From Udeniomyces pyricola (lineage: Eukaryota; Basidiomycota; Tremellomycetes; Cystofilobasidiales; Mrakiaceae), in contig BCIK01000011.1 of the NCBI GenBank assembly GCA_039545295.1, forward strand, positions 582,254 through 646,253: a stretch of DNA of 64,000 bases, in the 5' to 3' direction. Below, piece by piece: positions 11,747-23,703 of this stretch (positions within the stretch are counted from its first letter, which is position 1; each line of letters begins with the position of its first letter). The position numbers and the translations under genes are program-made. The notes below the pieces were generated by a model. That model worked only from the letters and a program-made list of their open reading frames with translations, did no database searches and was not told the origin of the DNA.

Positions 11747-13257
11747 ATAGAAGCTTTGGCGGCGGAGGTCATGTAAGGAAGGGGGGGGGGGGGAGGGGGG
11801 AGAATCATGGAAGAAAGGGGGAGAGATTATTTAGATTGGGATTTTGGGTTTCATGTCCTTGGGGCTCATGCTGGGAGATATGAGAAAGCTAGAAGGGGGG
11901 GTTTCATGAGATTGAAGAACGAAAGAAAGGAAAGGCCGGGCGCTGTCAGGTTTTCGTTTCGACATATTAAATTGAGGGGGTTATGACTATGAGTAAAATG
12001 GGGGGGTCGAAGGGGAGAGGGAGTACAGGGCGGGAAATGAGAACCATGACATGTCCATCAACCAATCGCATGCCGCGAATATATAATTTTATCATGGAAT
12101 CGGAGGCGCCTTCCCCCCCCCCCTTCCTTCAGACCTTCAGCTCCCGGCCCTGCTGTTAACGTTCCCTTCCGATCGCAATGACCATGTACGACCCATCCTT
12201 CTATGACATGGAGTCTTTCCGACGTGCCTAGAACAGAACAAAACGAAGAAGAAAAAAAAACCACGATGCCCTGATTTCATTCGTCGACGCGTCTTGGCTT
12301 TTTTTTTTCAACGCTTTTATCACAAGCATTTGGGGGGGGGGGNGGGGGAGTACGCGCAGTCATGGAGCGTTAGAACGCGCCAGAGTTCGTAGTATAAAAG
12401 ATGAGCATGTATATTTCGTCAGATCGTAATCCGAAACAAACAAACAAACAAACGACAAAAAGAAAGCATAAAGGAAAAGAAAAAGGAACAGAAGGAGGAA
12501 AGAGTCTCAAACGAAAGGCAAAAGAAAGAAAGAAAGACAAAAAAAAAAAAGGCGTGACGTATACACGTGATTCGGCTCGGTTGTGGGCTTGGAGGCGGGA
12601 AGAAGAAACACTGAAAAAGAATAGAAAGGAAAGCTTGTGTGACAGTATGAGTGAGAGAAAGAGAAGGAGAGATGGAAGCATTGTTCGTATGAGTTTGGTG
12701 AAATTTGAAAGAAAGGAGAGGAAGAAGAAGAAGAAAAAAAAAGCAGGATGAGAGAAAAGGAGACGGAATGCAGGTTTGAATCAGAACGATGTCTAAAAGG
12801 AAAGGAGGCGAATGGCAGAGAGAAGATGGACATGAAAGAGTGAGCGTGAGGAGAGGGAAAAAAGAGGAGAAGAAAAAAGAAAAAGAGAAAGCAAAGCTGA
12901 AAAGAGTGTGGACGCGACGGGAATTGAGGGAGGTTAACATTGGGTGTGGAAAAGAGAGTAGCCGATGCAATATGAAAGAGTGAATGAAAAGTGAGGATAG
13001 AGAAAGAAAAAGCAGGGAAAGGAGGGAATTTAAAAGGGGGACTGGGTCAATGCAATATGATAGCCGGAGAGCAGGAACGAAGCCGTGACGGGCAAAAAGC
13101 AAGAAGGACCTGTAGAAAGAGAGAGGACAGGGAAAGACGACAGACATGACGAGACAGGAGTTGTTGAAGCGAAAGAGGGCAGACGTCGAGAAGAGGGCGT
13201 TTGGTGCGGCTGCATGTCAGCCAGACAAGGCATGACAGAAATCGATGAGAGGAGTGA
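11747..13257. other. Convergent intergenic region with purine-rich + strand
   Basis: 1511 bp between the convergent 3' ends of ERD1 (+) and the LRR-RhoGEF gene (-). Poly-G runs lie at 11780-11793 and 12332-12348 (the latter with an ambiguous base at 12343), and a poly-C run at 12113-12123. From about 12430 to 13030 the + strand is almost entirely purine, so it would be a pyrimidine-rich 3' UTR or downstream region for the minus-strand gene. Long open frames here are composition artefacts. Confidence 0.55.
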
Positions 13258-16200
13258 CTAGCAAGGCTTTGAAACTTGGTAGTCTACATTGATGGCTGTG
13301 AAAGTACACGCAAGAGACCATCAGTCTTGATGTACGATACAGTGATACCAAACGCAGACGACAAGAAAGGGAAACGGACCTTTCAACCACGTGAGGGCAT
13401 CACTCGTGCTGGGCGCCTGGAAATAGAGAATCACGTCCCGGTCCACGACGCGGAATGCTGAGAAAGGGCGAAAGGTTACAAGGTCAGCTATCGGAAACGA
13501 GTTTGTAATACACGAAGGAAAAAGTAGATGAGGGCACATCGCTCAAACTCACTTGATCCGCTAACAAGGCTTGCCGGCTGACTTGACGTCGGCATTCTGG
13601 CCACCGTGTAGAGCGAGTAAGACTCCCGTCCGCCAAGCTGCTCGTTTTCGCAGCAAACCATGACGTCGCTCGTAAGGATGACGACGAGCTGGATCGGCAT
13701 ACCGTCCGAATGAGGGTAAGTCAAGATGTCGTACGGGACGACGCTCTTGGTCGGGGGCGTGATCGTCAGATCGCCATCGAGCTCCGTCGCTGGACCGACG
13801 GGGGTCGTGGGAAGCAGGATAGAGGCGTATTCGGTCGACTTGCGGACGATGCGGACCAGAGTCAAAGGACCGTCCAGGAGGAGCTTTCGGTGAGGTTGGA
13901 CCAAAGGTGATGGAAAGCGACCTCGAATTTGAGATTGCCATCTGGAGGAATGGTCACAAAGTAGTAGAGTAACGATGAGTTACACATGACACAATGCAAA
14001 GTCAAGGATCGATCCATGCACGTAAGACAGTAGAGCACAGTAATGGAGCGGTAGGTTACGTACTGAACCAACCGCCTTCTTGATTCCGAATCCCGCTTGC
14101 CCTCGTTCATACACGAAGCAAGGTTGGAAATTTCGCTGAGACTTTCTTCGAGCACAAAGCTTCCAGCGTCATCTTCGCCGAGAGGCGGGGTTGCCTTGAC
14201 GAGATCCTCGAGTAACATGCGGTACCGAGGAATTCTCTGGACGGGCAGCAGGAGATAGGACTCGAGATTGAGCTGGGTATGCTTGGGATTTTGACGGGCT
14301 CGCTAAAGGCACAGATCACACAGATGAACAAGAGACAACACAAACGACTCCAATGATTAGCATCGGACGCGCACCAGCAATGACAACTCTTCTCGAGTTG
14401 ACACTCACCTTCAGGAACGTCTTGATCCGCTTCTTTTGGCTTGTTGAGAGAGCACTGGGACCAGTCATAAGCTCCGGCGTGTGAGGGGGAGTGACCGAAT
14501 GCGTGCTCGACATGGCAAGGCTCATCGAGGCCAGCGTGAGGCTGCTTGCAGCGGGAGAAGTCGTGTTTGAAGATCCGGGCATTGTCGGGTCCCGCCAGGT
14601 CTTAAGTCGATCGAGTGCATTGTCAAAGTTGCTGAATTGGGAAAAAGCAAGGGGAAGAGTGTTTGTATCCAGATTTGGATCAGCAACCGATGACGGATTG
14701 ACAAGGAGAAAATTACTATGGCGACCTAGACACCAGAGTAGTTACTCACTTGATGTAGGTGCTATACATCTTCATGAAAGGGTTATACGTCTTAAAAACC
14801 TGCCCGACATCTCCAGCAACCTGTCGACTGAGCTCTCCACCGTCGTCATCTTTCTGGATCCGGAGCCGTCGCGCAGCCGTCTCGAGCGTCGGGAGGAACG
14901 TCGCCTCGTGAAAGCGGAGAAGACCCTCAAGACCGCCAAAGACGATCTTACGGTCCGCGAGCGGGACCAGCGTCTCCTTTCCACCAACGGAAGCCTCGGA
15001 TGGCTTGACGTAGAGTTCGACGACGTCTCGCAGCCCGGCACAATAGGTTCGCTCGGTCCTGAAAGAACGAAATCGCAGTAACAGAAAGGTTAGAAAACGC
15101 TTGAACGGGCCGCGGGAGAAGGAAGGAGAAAACTGATTGCGACATACTCGACAATCTCGCGGATGATGCGGGCCCGCTTGACCTTGTCGTCCTTGTACTT
15201 TCTTCCTTCGGCCTGCTCGCCGTTGCGCGAGTGAGTGTCATCGCTACCAAGGGTGTCAACCGTACTCAAGGATCTCGTAGTGGGCGCTTCCGAGTTCTCC
15301 CTCTTGATTTCATTGGCGCTCCCATTGACGCTTTCACCCGTACTCTTCCGAGTCCGACCACTCGTGCGGGTCGACGCGACGCTTGGTGGAGATCGGATAG
15401 CCTCACCGGACGAAGCCGAAGGGTTGGGCCATGCCGGTATGCCAGTGTTTCCGGGGGACGAGGTTGCCAGATCGGGTGAGTTCGAAAAGATGGACGAAGC
15501 TGTCGTGACTGAGGGGGTGTCGCTAAGGGTTGTAACAAGAACAGGGAGGGATAAGTCATGAACGTCTTTGAGGTAGACCATGATGTTCTCTAGCCCTCGT
15601 GCGTAGGCGACACGGGACGATCTACGGGGATGCTGGACGGCTTGAGGTTGCCGGAGGGCGTAAGGATGCAATCGCTGAGGAAGTTGATGCGAAGCGTTGC
15701 TGCTCTCGGTAGTGTCGTCTTCGTTGTCTGACGAGGGGAAGTAGCTCTCAAGGACAGATGTCGAATCCTCGAGCGGTTGGTCGTTTTCTTCGGGCGTGTA
15801 ACAGGCGCTGAGCATGGCGTGGTCCATGATAGGCGATGTGAGCGGGATGGGAATGTTCAGACTCGGCACCGTGTCGAGAGGAAGGAAACTTCGGCGTTTG
15901 TTCTTGCGCGAAGTCGAAGGAGGGGAAGGGGCAGCGAGATAGGACATGTCGTTCAAAGGCTGCTGCTGATGCGGGACGCGAGAGGGCGAGGTGAAGGATG
16001 AATGCATGCCAGGGGACGTCGCTCCAGATACGGGATCAATCGAAGAAGCGGCATGACCTGTTGAGGTCGAAGGTCGGCGAGGAAGTCCGCTGACAAGAAG
16101 AGCTCGCGCTGCCGGGTCGAGGACGGGCATCGTTGTGGCGTGAAGGGGCGGCGGTCGAGCGGAAGAGCCATGGCCAGTAATGCTACCGGATCGCAGACGG

Positions 16201-18798
16201 CCCATGCTGATTTTTTTCAGGAAGCCCCACTTTCCCTTAGCTCCCTCCCTGTTGCCGGAGGCTGTTCCTTCCCCGCTCGGGGTCGAAGGCCGTCTTGAAT
16301 GCTCTCGGTGCGAGTCCGACTCGCCCTCACCTCCATCGAGCTCCTCGATCCCTTCCGTCTTGCTCACTCGAGGCGAGTTCATCTGCAACGTCGCCTTACC
16401 CGAATCCTTGCTCAGACTGGCGAACCTCTTCTGAGTAGGCCTCATCGGGGGTGCGCCCATGCCAAGTACAGAGCCCGTCATTGGAGGAGAAGGTTCTCGA
16501 AGATCCTCAGTCGGCGAAGATGGACGAGAAGACTTGGACATAGCGCCAAGGGTGAAGAGAGCGCCGGCACTACGCATTCTTCTGACCGTGCCGCGTTCCG
16601 AGATGGTTGCGTTGGGATCGGCTACGGGTGAGGTTGAGCTTTTGATGAGCGGACTGATGTGGTGCTGACTCGGAGAAGATGGAGCGGTCGAATCCGAGTG
16701 GTTCTGTGTCAAATACGGACGTTGTTGCGTTGGCGCAATGGATGTAAAGGAGGATGGGTTGTATGGCGCAGAAGAGCGGCTTGAGGTGCGGAGAACCGGC
16801 TGACCGTTGAGCGGAGCGCCAAAGGAGTGGTCGTGCGAAGACGGCGTTGTAGGCGACGAAAGGGCGGAGAGAGAATCACCAGGCGAGTCAAGGGGCGGCT
16901 GGCTGTCTCTGTGATAGCCGTGAAGGTCGGTATGTGGAGATGAACCGGATCGTGTGTACTCATCAAGCTCATGCTCATGCTCATGATCGAATGAAGTCGA
17001 CCACTGTACCATCATCTGGTCGACCAAGGACTTGTACACGCCAATGAACATATTGTCGTCCAAGAGAAGAATCTCGATGTTTGAGAGGAGGTTCAGCCAG
17101 CCAGGAAGTTGGAACAACCGGTTGCGTCTGAGACACAAAGTGTGGAGGTTTTGCAAGGCGGCGAACGAGGCAGGCAACTGGAAGCATCCAATTTCGTTTG
17201 CGTTCAAGACCCGAAGCTGAGTGAGGTTGGCAAGTGACGCGGGGAGGGAGTGAAGAGGGTTGCCAGAAACATCGAGTTCTTCGAGGTGTATGAGGGTAGA
17301 GACTTCGTCCGGCAGGCGAGTGAGACCACAGTAAGAGATGTCGAGAGCGACGAGTGAGGAGGCCAGCGTCGGGAGAGCGAATCCGAGAAAAGACGGAACG
17401 AAGGCGGGTTGTTGAGAGCGGGTGAGAAGCAGATGAGTCGCACCTGAAAGGTAGAAAAAGCCGGGGGGGGGGGGGGGGGGAATAGATAGGAACAGGACAG
17501 AACAAATGCATGCAATGCGAGAGCACAATCAAAACAGAACGTCAGTCGAAGAATTTTCGTCATGTGAGTTTGAGTATCATTGTGAGAGGGGGCAGGGGTA
17601 GCAATCGAGCTAAATCAGGATAGCGCCATCCTACTGAACAATATAAACGGAACCTACCAATCAAGTCGTAAGCAAGATGCGAGTTGTTGAGACTAAGATC
17701 GAGCGAGTCGCCGTTAACAACTTTTCCGCGGCCATCTTCAACCATGATGACGGCCTTTGCATCTCCGTTGTCATCTCCCTCGCCTCCCCATCCATACCTA
17801 CTACTTTCGGAGTCATCGTCACTGTCAGAGCAAGCCCCGTGGTCGCTCGAGTTGTAGCCATGTGCTTCGCCGTAGTGAGAGCTGACGCTCGAAGCGGCGT
17901 AGGCGTTGGACCACCGAGTCGAGGACGGATCCTTGGAGGTAACGCGCGAGGAGCTGTATGCTGAGGGAGTACCGGCAGGGGTAAGAGGGGGGTCATTGTA
18001 TGCAAGTTCGATAGAGTCATGAGGCGAACGAGACGGATGAGGGTCGGAATGATGTTGGTGGTTCATGATGCCGAGTCCGACGTTCGACCCGTTGCTCGCC
18101 TGACGGGATCGATACGATGACACTAACGATGTGGCATACGGCGACGATTCAGTGCTGCAATGGCGTTGACGTGGGGAGGGCGGTGAGCGGTACTCGAGCT
18201 CGGTGATGTTGTTGGGCAGATCGTATTCGTGCAACGAGCCCTGTCGATTCCTTTCTGACCCTCTATTCGACGAGCCATCAACACCGCTCGCGCCTATGTT
18301 CCCACCTCCTCCAATATAACTCTGAGCACTGGCAACGCTCGCTCTACGCGCAAGACTTGCTCGTCGTGAGGGACCCCCTCTTGAGGTGGTCGGCAAGCCA
18401 TTTCCAACGGCAACAACCCCATCGCCCTTTCTTTGAACCGATGCGCTCGAACCGGAGCCTCCTCCAATCCTATACCCCGGAGGGCATGGGAAAGATGTCG
18501 GATCGGGCAGAGAGTAGGTGGATGAGGCTGTCGAGGAAGCGCGAACAAGGGAAGGAGCGACGGAAGGAGGCGGCGTGTTCACAGGGGATGGCGTGAAAGG
18601 GGAACCTTGAGGTAGTCGCGAGGTCGCTGGGCCATCGGCGTAGGAGAATGTCGACGATGAGGAGCTGGATGGTTGGTGCTGATGCTGATGTTGCCGAGGA
18701 TAAGGATGGTAGCTGTCGTAAGGGTAGACGTGTTCAGAAGAAGGTTGCTGATGCGAAAGGACGTGCGGAGAGCTGTCCGAGCGGGGGAGCGAGTTCAT
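13258..18798 (-). CDS. Leucine-rich-repeat Rho guanine nucleotide exchange factor (LRR-DH-PH)
   Basis: Eight exons (high to low): 17658-18798, 15148-17443, 14750-15058, 14409-14631, 14064-14302, 13553-13941, 13380-13457, 13258-13295; all phases agree, about 1570 residues. Residues 1-370 are Ser/Gly/Pro-rich. About 375-560 hold leucine-rich repeats (ALDISYCGLTRLPDEVSTL, LEELDVSGNPLHSLPASL, LHTLCLRRNRLFQLPGWL). A disordered linker reaches about 1130. The DH domain then starts at ARIIREIVETERTYCAGL, with ADRKIVFGGLEGLLRFHE and the CR3 helix LESYLLLPVQRIPRYRMLLE. A PH-like domain follows (KLLLDGPLTLVRIV, QLVVILTSDVMVCC, FRVVDRDVILYFQAPS). DH-PH proteins load GTP onto Rho/Cdc42-type GTPases; the substrate GTPase cannot be told here. 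The LRRs presumably target or regulate the exchange factor. Likely roles are polarity or cell-wall integrity, by inference. Confidence 0.88.
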
Positions 18799-21082
18799 TG
18801 GAGAGAGGAGTGCGAGGTGGGACCGCCGCGGCGATTAGATCGAGCAACGACGATATTGGGTGGGTGTCAAATCCAAACGCAAAATCAGAGGCTATGTGGG
18901 AGGATGTGTTGATTGGGCAGGGGAGGATCTGCAGGAACGCGAGAGGTTCGTTTGTTGGCGGAAAGGAAGGGGGGAGGGGGGAAGGGGGAGGGAGTGGGGA
19001 CAGAAGGAGGTTACGGGCAAGGCCGCCAGAGGAGACAAGGAACAGAGACCGAAGAGGGGACAGGTCAGGAATCGCAGCGAGGCGTCGGATGATCCGAAGG
19101 GATAGGAAAGCGTCACCGAGAGTAGCGCAGCAAAAGAAGGAAGGGACAGAGGAAGGGAGGGAAAGACAAAGAGAGGGGTGAGTGAGCCAGGAATCGAAGA
19201 TGGCCGGAAAGAAAGGAGAAGGGCTGGATTCCTCTGAGCCACCCCGACGATAACTGCTGCCCTACCAAGGGGGAGAGCATATCGCGTTTGGGTCTGAGCT
19301 GGCCAATAGCATCGATGAGCCGGCCCAGGAAGCAAAGACATACGTACCAGCACAGTGGAAGGATAGGGTGTGAGCTATGAGGCTAGACGAGTCGATGAAC
19401 TTGATGGAAATGCCGTATGGATCAAAAGGAAAAGGGTGGTTCTCGACCGGCGAGCTGCGTCGAGCAAGGGAATAGGGGAGGCCGAAGGGATAGGAGTCGG
19501 GAAGCCAAGGAGGAGTCGAGGACGAAGCAAAGTGGGTGATGGACCAATCTGGGTCGAAGGATGGAACGGAAAGGAGATTGATGCAACTGAGGGATGAGGC
19601 CGAGCGAGACGAGAAGTATGTATTGGAAGAAGGAAGAAGCAGCGAAATGTGAACGGGATGGTGTGAACCTGGCAGGAGTAATAGTGACGGCTTGCGCGGA
19701 CGATTCGAGGAGAGATCGGACTCTCAACGCGGCTCGACGGGCGAGTCGGTGCGACAAAAAGCGGTGGAGGGGCGGCAGCGAGCTTGGGGCTCCGGCAACG
19801 AGTCGCTTCGCAGCAGGCAAAACGTGCAGATCAGATCTCACAAGTCACTTGCGGTGTTGTCCGTCGCCGTACCAAGGGCGATGATCGAACAAGGTGGGGG
19901 GATGTTTGAGGACGAGTATCAGTCGGTACGATGGGCGTTGACAGCTTCGGGTATCAGATGGTGAGCGTTTGCAGGATCGTGTCATCAACAGCAAGGGAGG
20001 GAAATCTCTCAAGAAACATACAAGCAACCGGACCCATCGCGTCCGTCGCGTTCAAGCTATGGTTTCGATTCTCTCTCATTCGCTCGGTGTGCCCTGATAA
20101 GCTTTTCGCTCTCACATCTCTTGAGTCCAGACCACCTAGCACCCTCATAGACGCCACAACGACAACCTATTTAAATGCTAAAGCCTTCCGGGTAACATCT
20201 GCGTTCTAGGAGAGAAGCGAGCCGTCCAGAGTGGAGACGATTGAATATTGATTCATCATGGGGGTCGTTTTCGAAGGGCCGGGGGATGGTACACAGTGCG
20301 GACGGTGCGCAGCAGCGACCACCCCAAAAACAACTCTACGGGGATCGAATTACATGATCGAAATGGCTCGATACTTTTTTTTCTCCGGGAGGCCAAAGAG
20401 CTTGACAGCCTACGCGTGCTCCTCAAAGAACCATAAGAAGAAGGAGCGGCTTGAGAGAAGTTTAGTTGCAGCTTACTAGGAGGCAAAGCTGGTGCGCAGA
20501 TGCCCGCCCGCCCGGTAGTGCATCATGTGCGCTCCACGTTCCACGCAAAGGCGACCGACCAGCGAACAGGAACCTCGGAGAATCACACGACCCAGCAGAT
20601 TCGTCACTTCAATTGCGTTCAGAGTATTTATCTGCAAGCGCTGATCAGCGCTGATCGTTCAATCAAGCTGCAAAATGAATCGATACATCCAAGAGACAAG
20701 AAGACTGAATGAGAGAGAAGAGGCAAAATAGGCGAAAGAGAGACAGCAAATCAAACCTTGGCCAATTGAAAAGGGAAACACAAGGGAACGAGCGAGGAAT
20801 CGGGGCAAAGGTGAAGCAAGGTTGTGATGGATTATGATAAGGATGAGGATTAAAATGGGATCAAACGCAAGAGCCGGAATAGAGGTGCAAGGCAGGAGAG
20901 AAAGAGAGAAAGAAGAAGAAGAACAGCACGAGAGGGAATTTAAGCAGAATATACTAAGCAAACAAAGTGAAACAATCGGGTAACGAGGGTACTCTGGAAG
21001 GAACGACAAAGGACAGCTTCGCCGCGCACCTTGGAACGTCACAGAAGACGTTCAGTTGCGGTGCGACCTGATCTATGTAGGT
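18799..21082. other. Long intergenic region upstream of LRR-RhoGEF
   Basis: 2284 bp with no recognisable gene. The part next to 18798 is the promoter and leader of the LRR-RhoGEF gene (-); the part near 21082 is the 3' region of the acyltransferase gene (-). It is the longest gap in the window and its ORFs resemble no family. An AT-rich TATTTAAATGC element lies at about 20168. An unannotated noncoding RNA or small gene could be hidden here, but nothing in the sequence supports one. Confidence 0.45.
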
Positions 21083-22945
21083 CTATGATCTGTGGTTACT
21101 AAGTCCGACTCCTAGACCGCTCGCCAAGATCCCACCGACCCAGCTCGGAATGAACCAGCACACGGCATCTCCGACCTCTCGCCATCGCTTCATACTGATC
21201 GGGAGGTTGACAGCTTGGTCACCCTTGTGGCTTGCCGATGGTGTTCCTTGGTCGTCACCGTTGGCAAATGAACCAGTTCGGTAAAACCTCTCCATCAGTG
21301 CATCCTTCTCACGCCATCTTTCGAGGAGCCAGCCCGAGAAGGCGTCCTTTCGGGCTTTTTCCTCGGGATTGTCGTCTGTCTCACTTGTGGGCGAAGAGCA
21401 GCCATCAATACCAGGAAGAGATGCGGGGGAGTAAAGGCGGAGGTGAATGTGAACGGCGGGAGGTGGAACCCCGTATCGGAAGATGGAGAACAGCGTGTAG
21501 TAGTCCTGAGCGTATGCAGCGGGAGGAGTTCCAGGGTAGCCAATGGTCAGATCAAGGAGCGAGATGGGTGTGATGTACGAAGCATTGGTGGACGACGGCA
21601 GCAGAGGACTTGTGTCATTGTTGTTGGCGGCCGAAGTTGAAGATTGCTTTGATTGGTGGTCAGAGGAACCGTTGGTCGATGAGGATGAAGAGGACGACAG
21701 AGTAGTGGCGGCAAATGATCTGACGAGATGAGTCAGGACAAAGTAGAGGCCGGTCGCACGAGGAAGGAGGACATTGGTCGTGTCCGCCTGGTGAAACGTC
21801 AACCAAAAGGAACGGAGCTGATAAGCCTGACGAGGTCTTACAAAACTTTGGCAAATCAAGAGAAAAGTACACGGGACGAACGATGTTCTGCGCCTCGGCC
21901 CATTTGACAGATTTTGGTCGCTCGTTGTCGGAGATGAGGGTGCCTTCAGGCTATCACCCCAGTTTAACATATGCATAAACGAAAAGGTGACACGTCAGAT
22001 GTTATAAGGGCATGTCCAAATCACAGAACTGTGGAACGCACAAAGATCATAATCCAAAGCGCGTTTTTGCTCTTGAGGGCGCCGTCCGTCAATCGTTGAA
22101 GGTGCGTACGGAGAGGTCCCTGGTCCTCGGCCCATCTACGCGCGAGAAAGACAAAGTCGTAGAATTGCATGCCCTTTGATGATGAGGAAAGGAAGAAAAG
22201 GCGTCGTTTAGGATGGCTGAAGAAATGTGTTGAGCCACAATTAGATTTCAGGGCTGCAACGTACCCAGCCGACGATAGGGATATGCTTGAGGCTCTTTTT
22301 GAGCAAGATGATCACCCCGTCCGAGGTGTCAGCAAAGTAACCGAGAATCCAGACGTACATCCAGTCGGAGTAAGCCTATGGTAAGTCGCACATCGTACAT
22401 GCAGAAGTGACGAGTCGCGATCAGCTTGATTTTCAGAGGATAACACGCATATAATGACCCACATCCCCTTACCTGGTGGTTGCCCATCACGACACATCGT
22501 CGAGGTAAATCGATCCTAAGCAGCTTTCCGTCGGCTCTTCTTTTGACGGCCTCGTCGAGGTCAATCGACTCATCCGAGGTGAGGATGAGAGATGAAGGTG
22601 CGAACAGGATCGAGATGAGGACGATGAGGCGAACGAAAGCGTTCTATTTTTGGACGAGCCACACGAAGGACGTCAAAAAAAAGTTTTCGCGATAACTCGC
22701 AGATGAATTGTACGATGCTTACTTTAGTGTATCGGATAAGGTACCGATAGAGGGGCTGAGTGGGGGGCAGTAAGCGTAAAGGCCAAACTAAGCGGGAAGC
22801 AGACGTCGACGTGGATCGAGGAACCGTTAATCATCTTGGTTACGTTTGCAACGAGGTCTGTCACTGTTTCAATTGGGTACCTGACCAGAAAGCATACTCA
22901 CTAGCAAACTGAGTCAAGTTGATCGAGATCATAGCTGTCACGAAT
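21083..22945 (-). CDS. CST26/PSI1-type lysophospholipid acyltransferase (5' exon unresolved)
   Basis: Exons (high to low): 22902-22945, 22723-22787, 22473-22643, 22265-22375, 22042-22173, 21873-21950, 21083-21787, all in phase. The product has an N-terminal membrane segment (VTAMISINLTQFA...), RYTKNAFVRLIVLISILFAP, the acyltransferase motif I NHQAYSD (H-x4-D form), GWGMQFYDFVFLARRW, motif III FPEGT, LLPRATGLYFVL, and the C-terminal DLTIGYPG / VHIHLRLY block. That set matches fungal CST26/PSI1 enzymes, which acylate lysophosphatidylinositol at sn-2 in the ER, relatives of animal LCLAT1/LPGAT1. A Ser-rich insert follows the LLPRATG block. The first coding exon is not secure: the exon starting at 22945 needs two carried bases, and upstream candidates (ATG in 23150-23260) either do not fit the phase or create a stop. 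The internal Met in MISINL is the fallback start. Confidence 0.82.
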
Positions 22946-23703
22946 CTGCAAAGGTTGAGCGTTTAACGTCGAATCGGGTCAACAATCACAAGGTCAGTTG
23001 CAATGTCGGTGGCCGGTGATGACGTTTGGCGGTCGCTCGACAGAAAAGATGGTTTTCGGGGCGATCTAATGACTGACACGACAGGAAATGCAATGTACTG
23101 AGTTGGGCGAGGTGAGTACGAGTTGACGGGGGTCAGTCATACGATACTAGATTCGTTGAAGAGCGGGAAGGACGGCATATGATGGGAGCAAATCGGATGA
23201 GCAAGGAGAAGAAAGACCCTGAGCGAGACGGATGACTGACTGCGAACCAAGACCCATGGCTGGGCCTATGCTTGATAGGAATCCGATGGAGGGGGGTGGA
23301 TGAGGATGGAGATGACATGGTGATTGAACCGAGCGAGACCGGTGCGAGGGATAGTTGAGGAAAGAGAGAGGAACCAGGGTGGATATGTGCAAGTCGTCTC
23401 GAAAGTCAAGCGAGCCGATTCATCAAGTCGTTCAACGTAATCATTAATCAATCCAGGCCCAAAGTGTGGCGGCAGCTTCCACCGACTGATTATCCGCAGT
23501 CGCCAGTCAGTCACCACAAACACTTCCCCTTTTGTACTTTCGACCTTGTCAATCATCGACCAACAGTTCCCCCTCGCCTTAACCCCCCTTCCCTTCATAG
23601 TGGCCCCTTTGCCTCTCTTCCTCCTGATCACCCTCCGCCACTCCACTCCACCCATCGCAACTCACACCTTTCTTGACTTTTCACCCTATCTCATCTGCTT
23701 CTC
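22946..23703. promoter_or_regulatory. Divergent region, acyltransferase gene / PalI gene
   Basis: 758 bp between the first secure acyltransferase exon (-) and the PalI/Rim9 start codon (+). It should contain the missing acyltransferase first exon and both promoters. The last 200 bp before 23704 are C/T-rich on the + strand. I could not identify convincing transcription-factor sites. Confidence 0.45.

Noticed and set aside
19370..20700. Several open frames of 60-140 codons in the gap upstream of the RhoGEF gene
   Set aside because: They overlap on both strands, have no matching splice extension and no domain-like pattern.
23147..23392. ATG-led frame MGLGSQSVIRLAQGL as first exon of the acyltransferase gene
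   Set aside because: With its GTATCG donor the carried TA plus the next exon's A creates a stop codon, so it cannot be joined as is.
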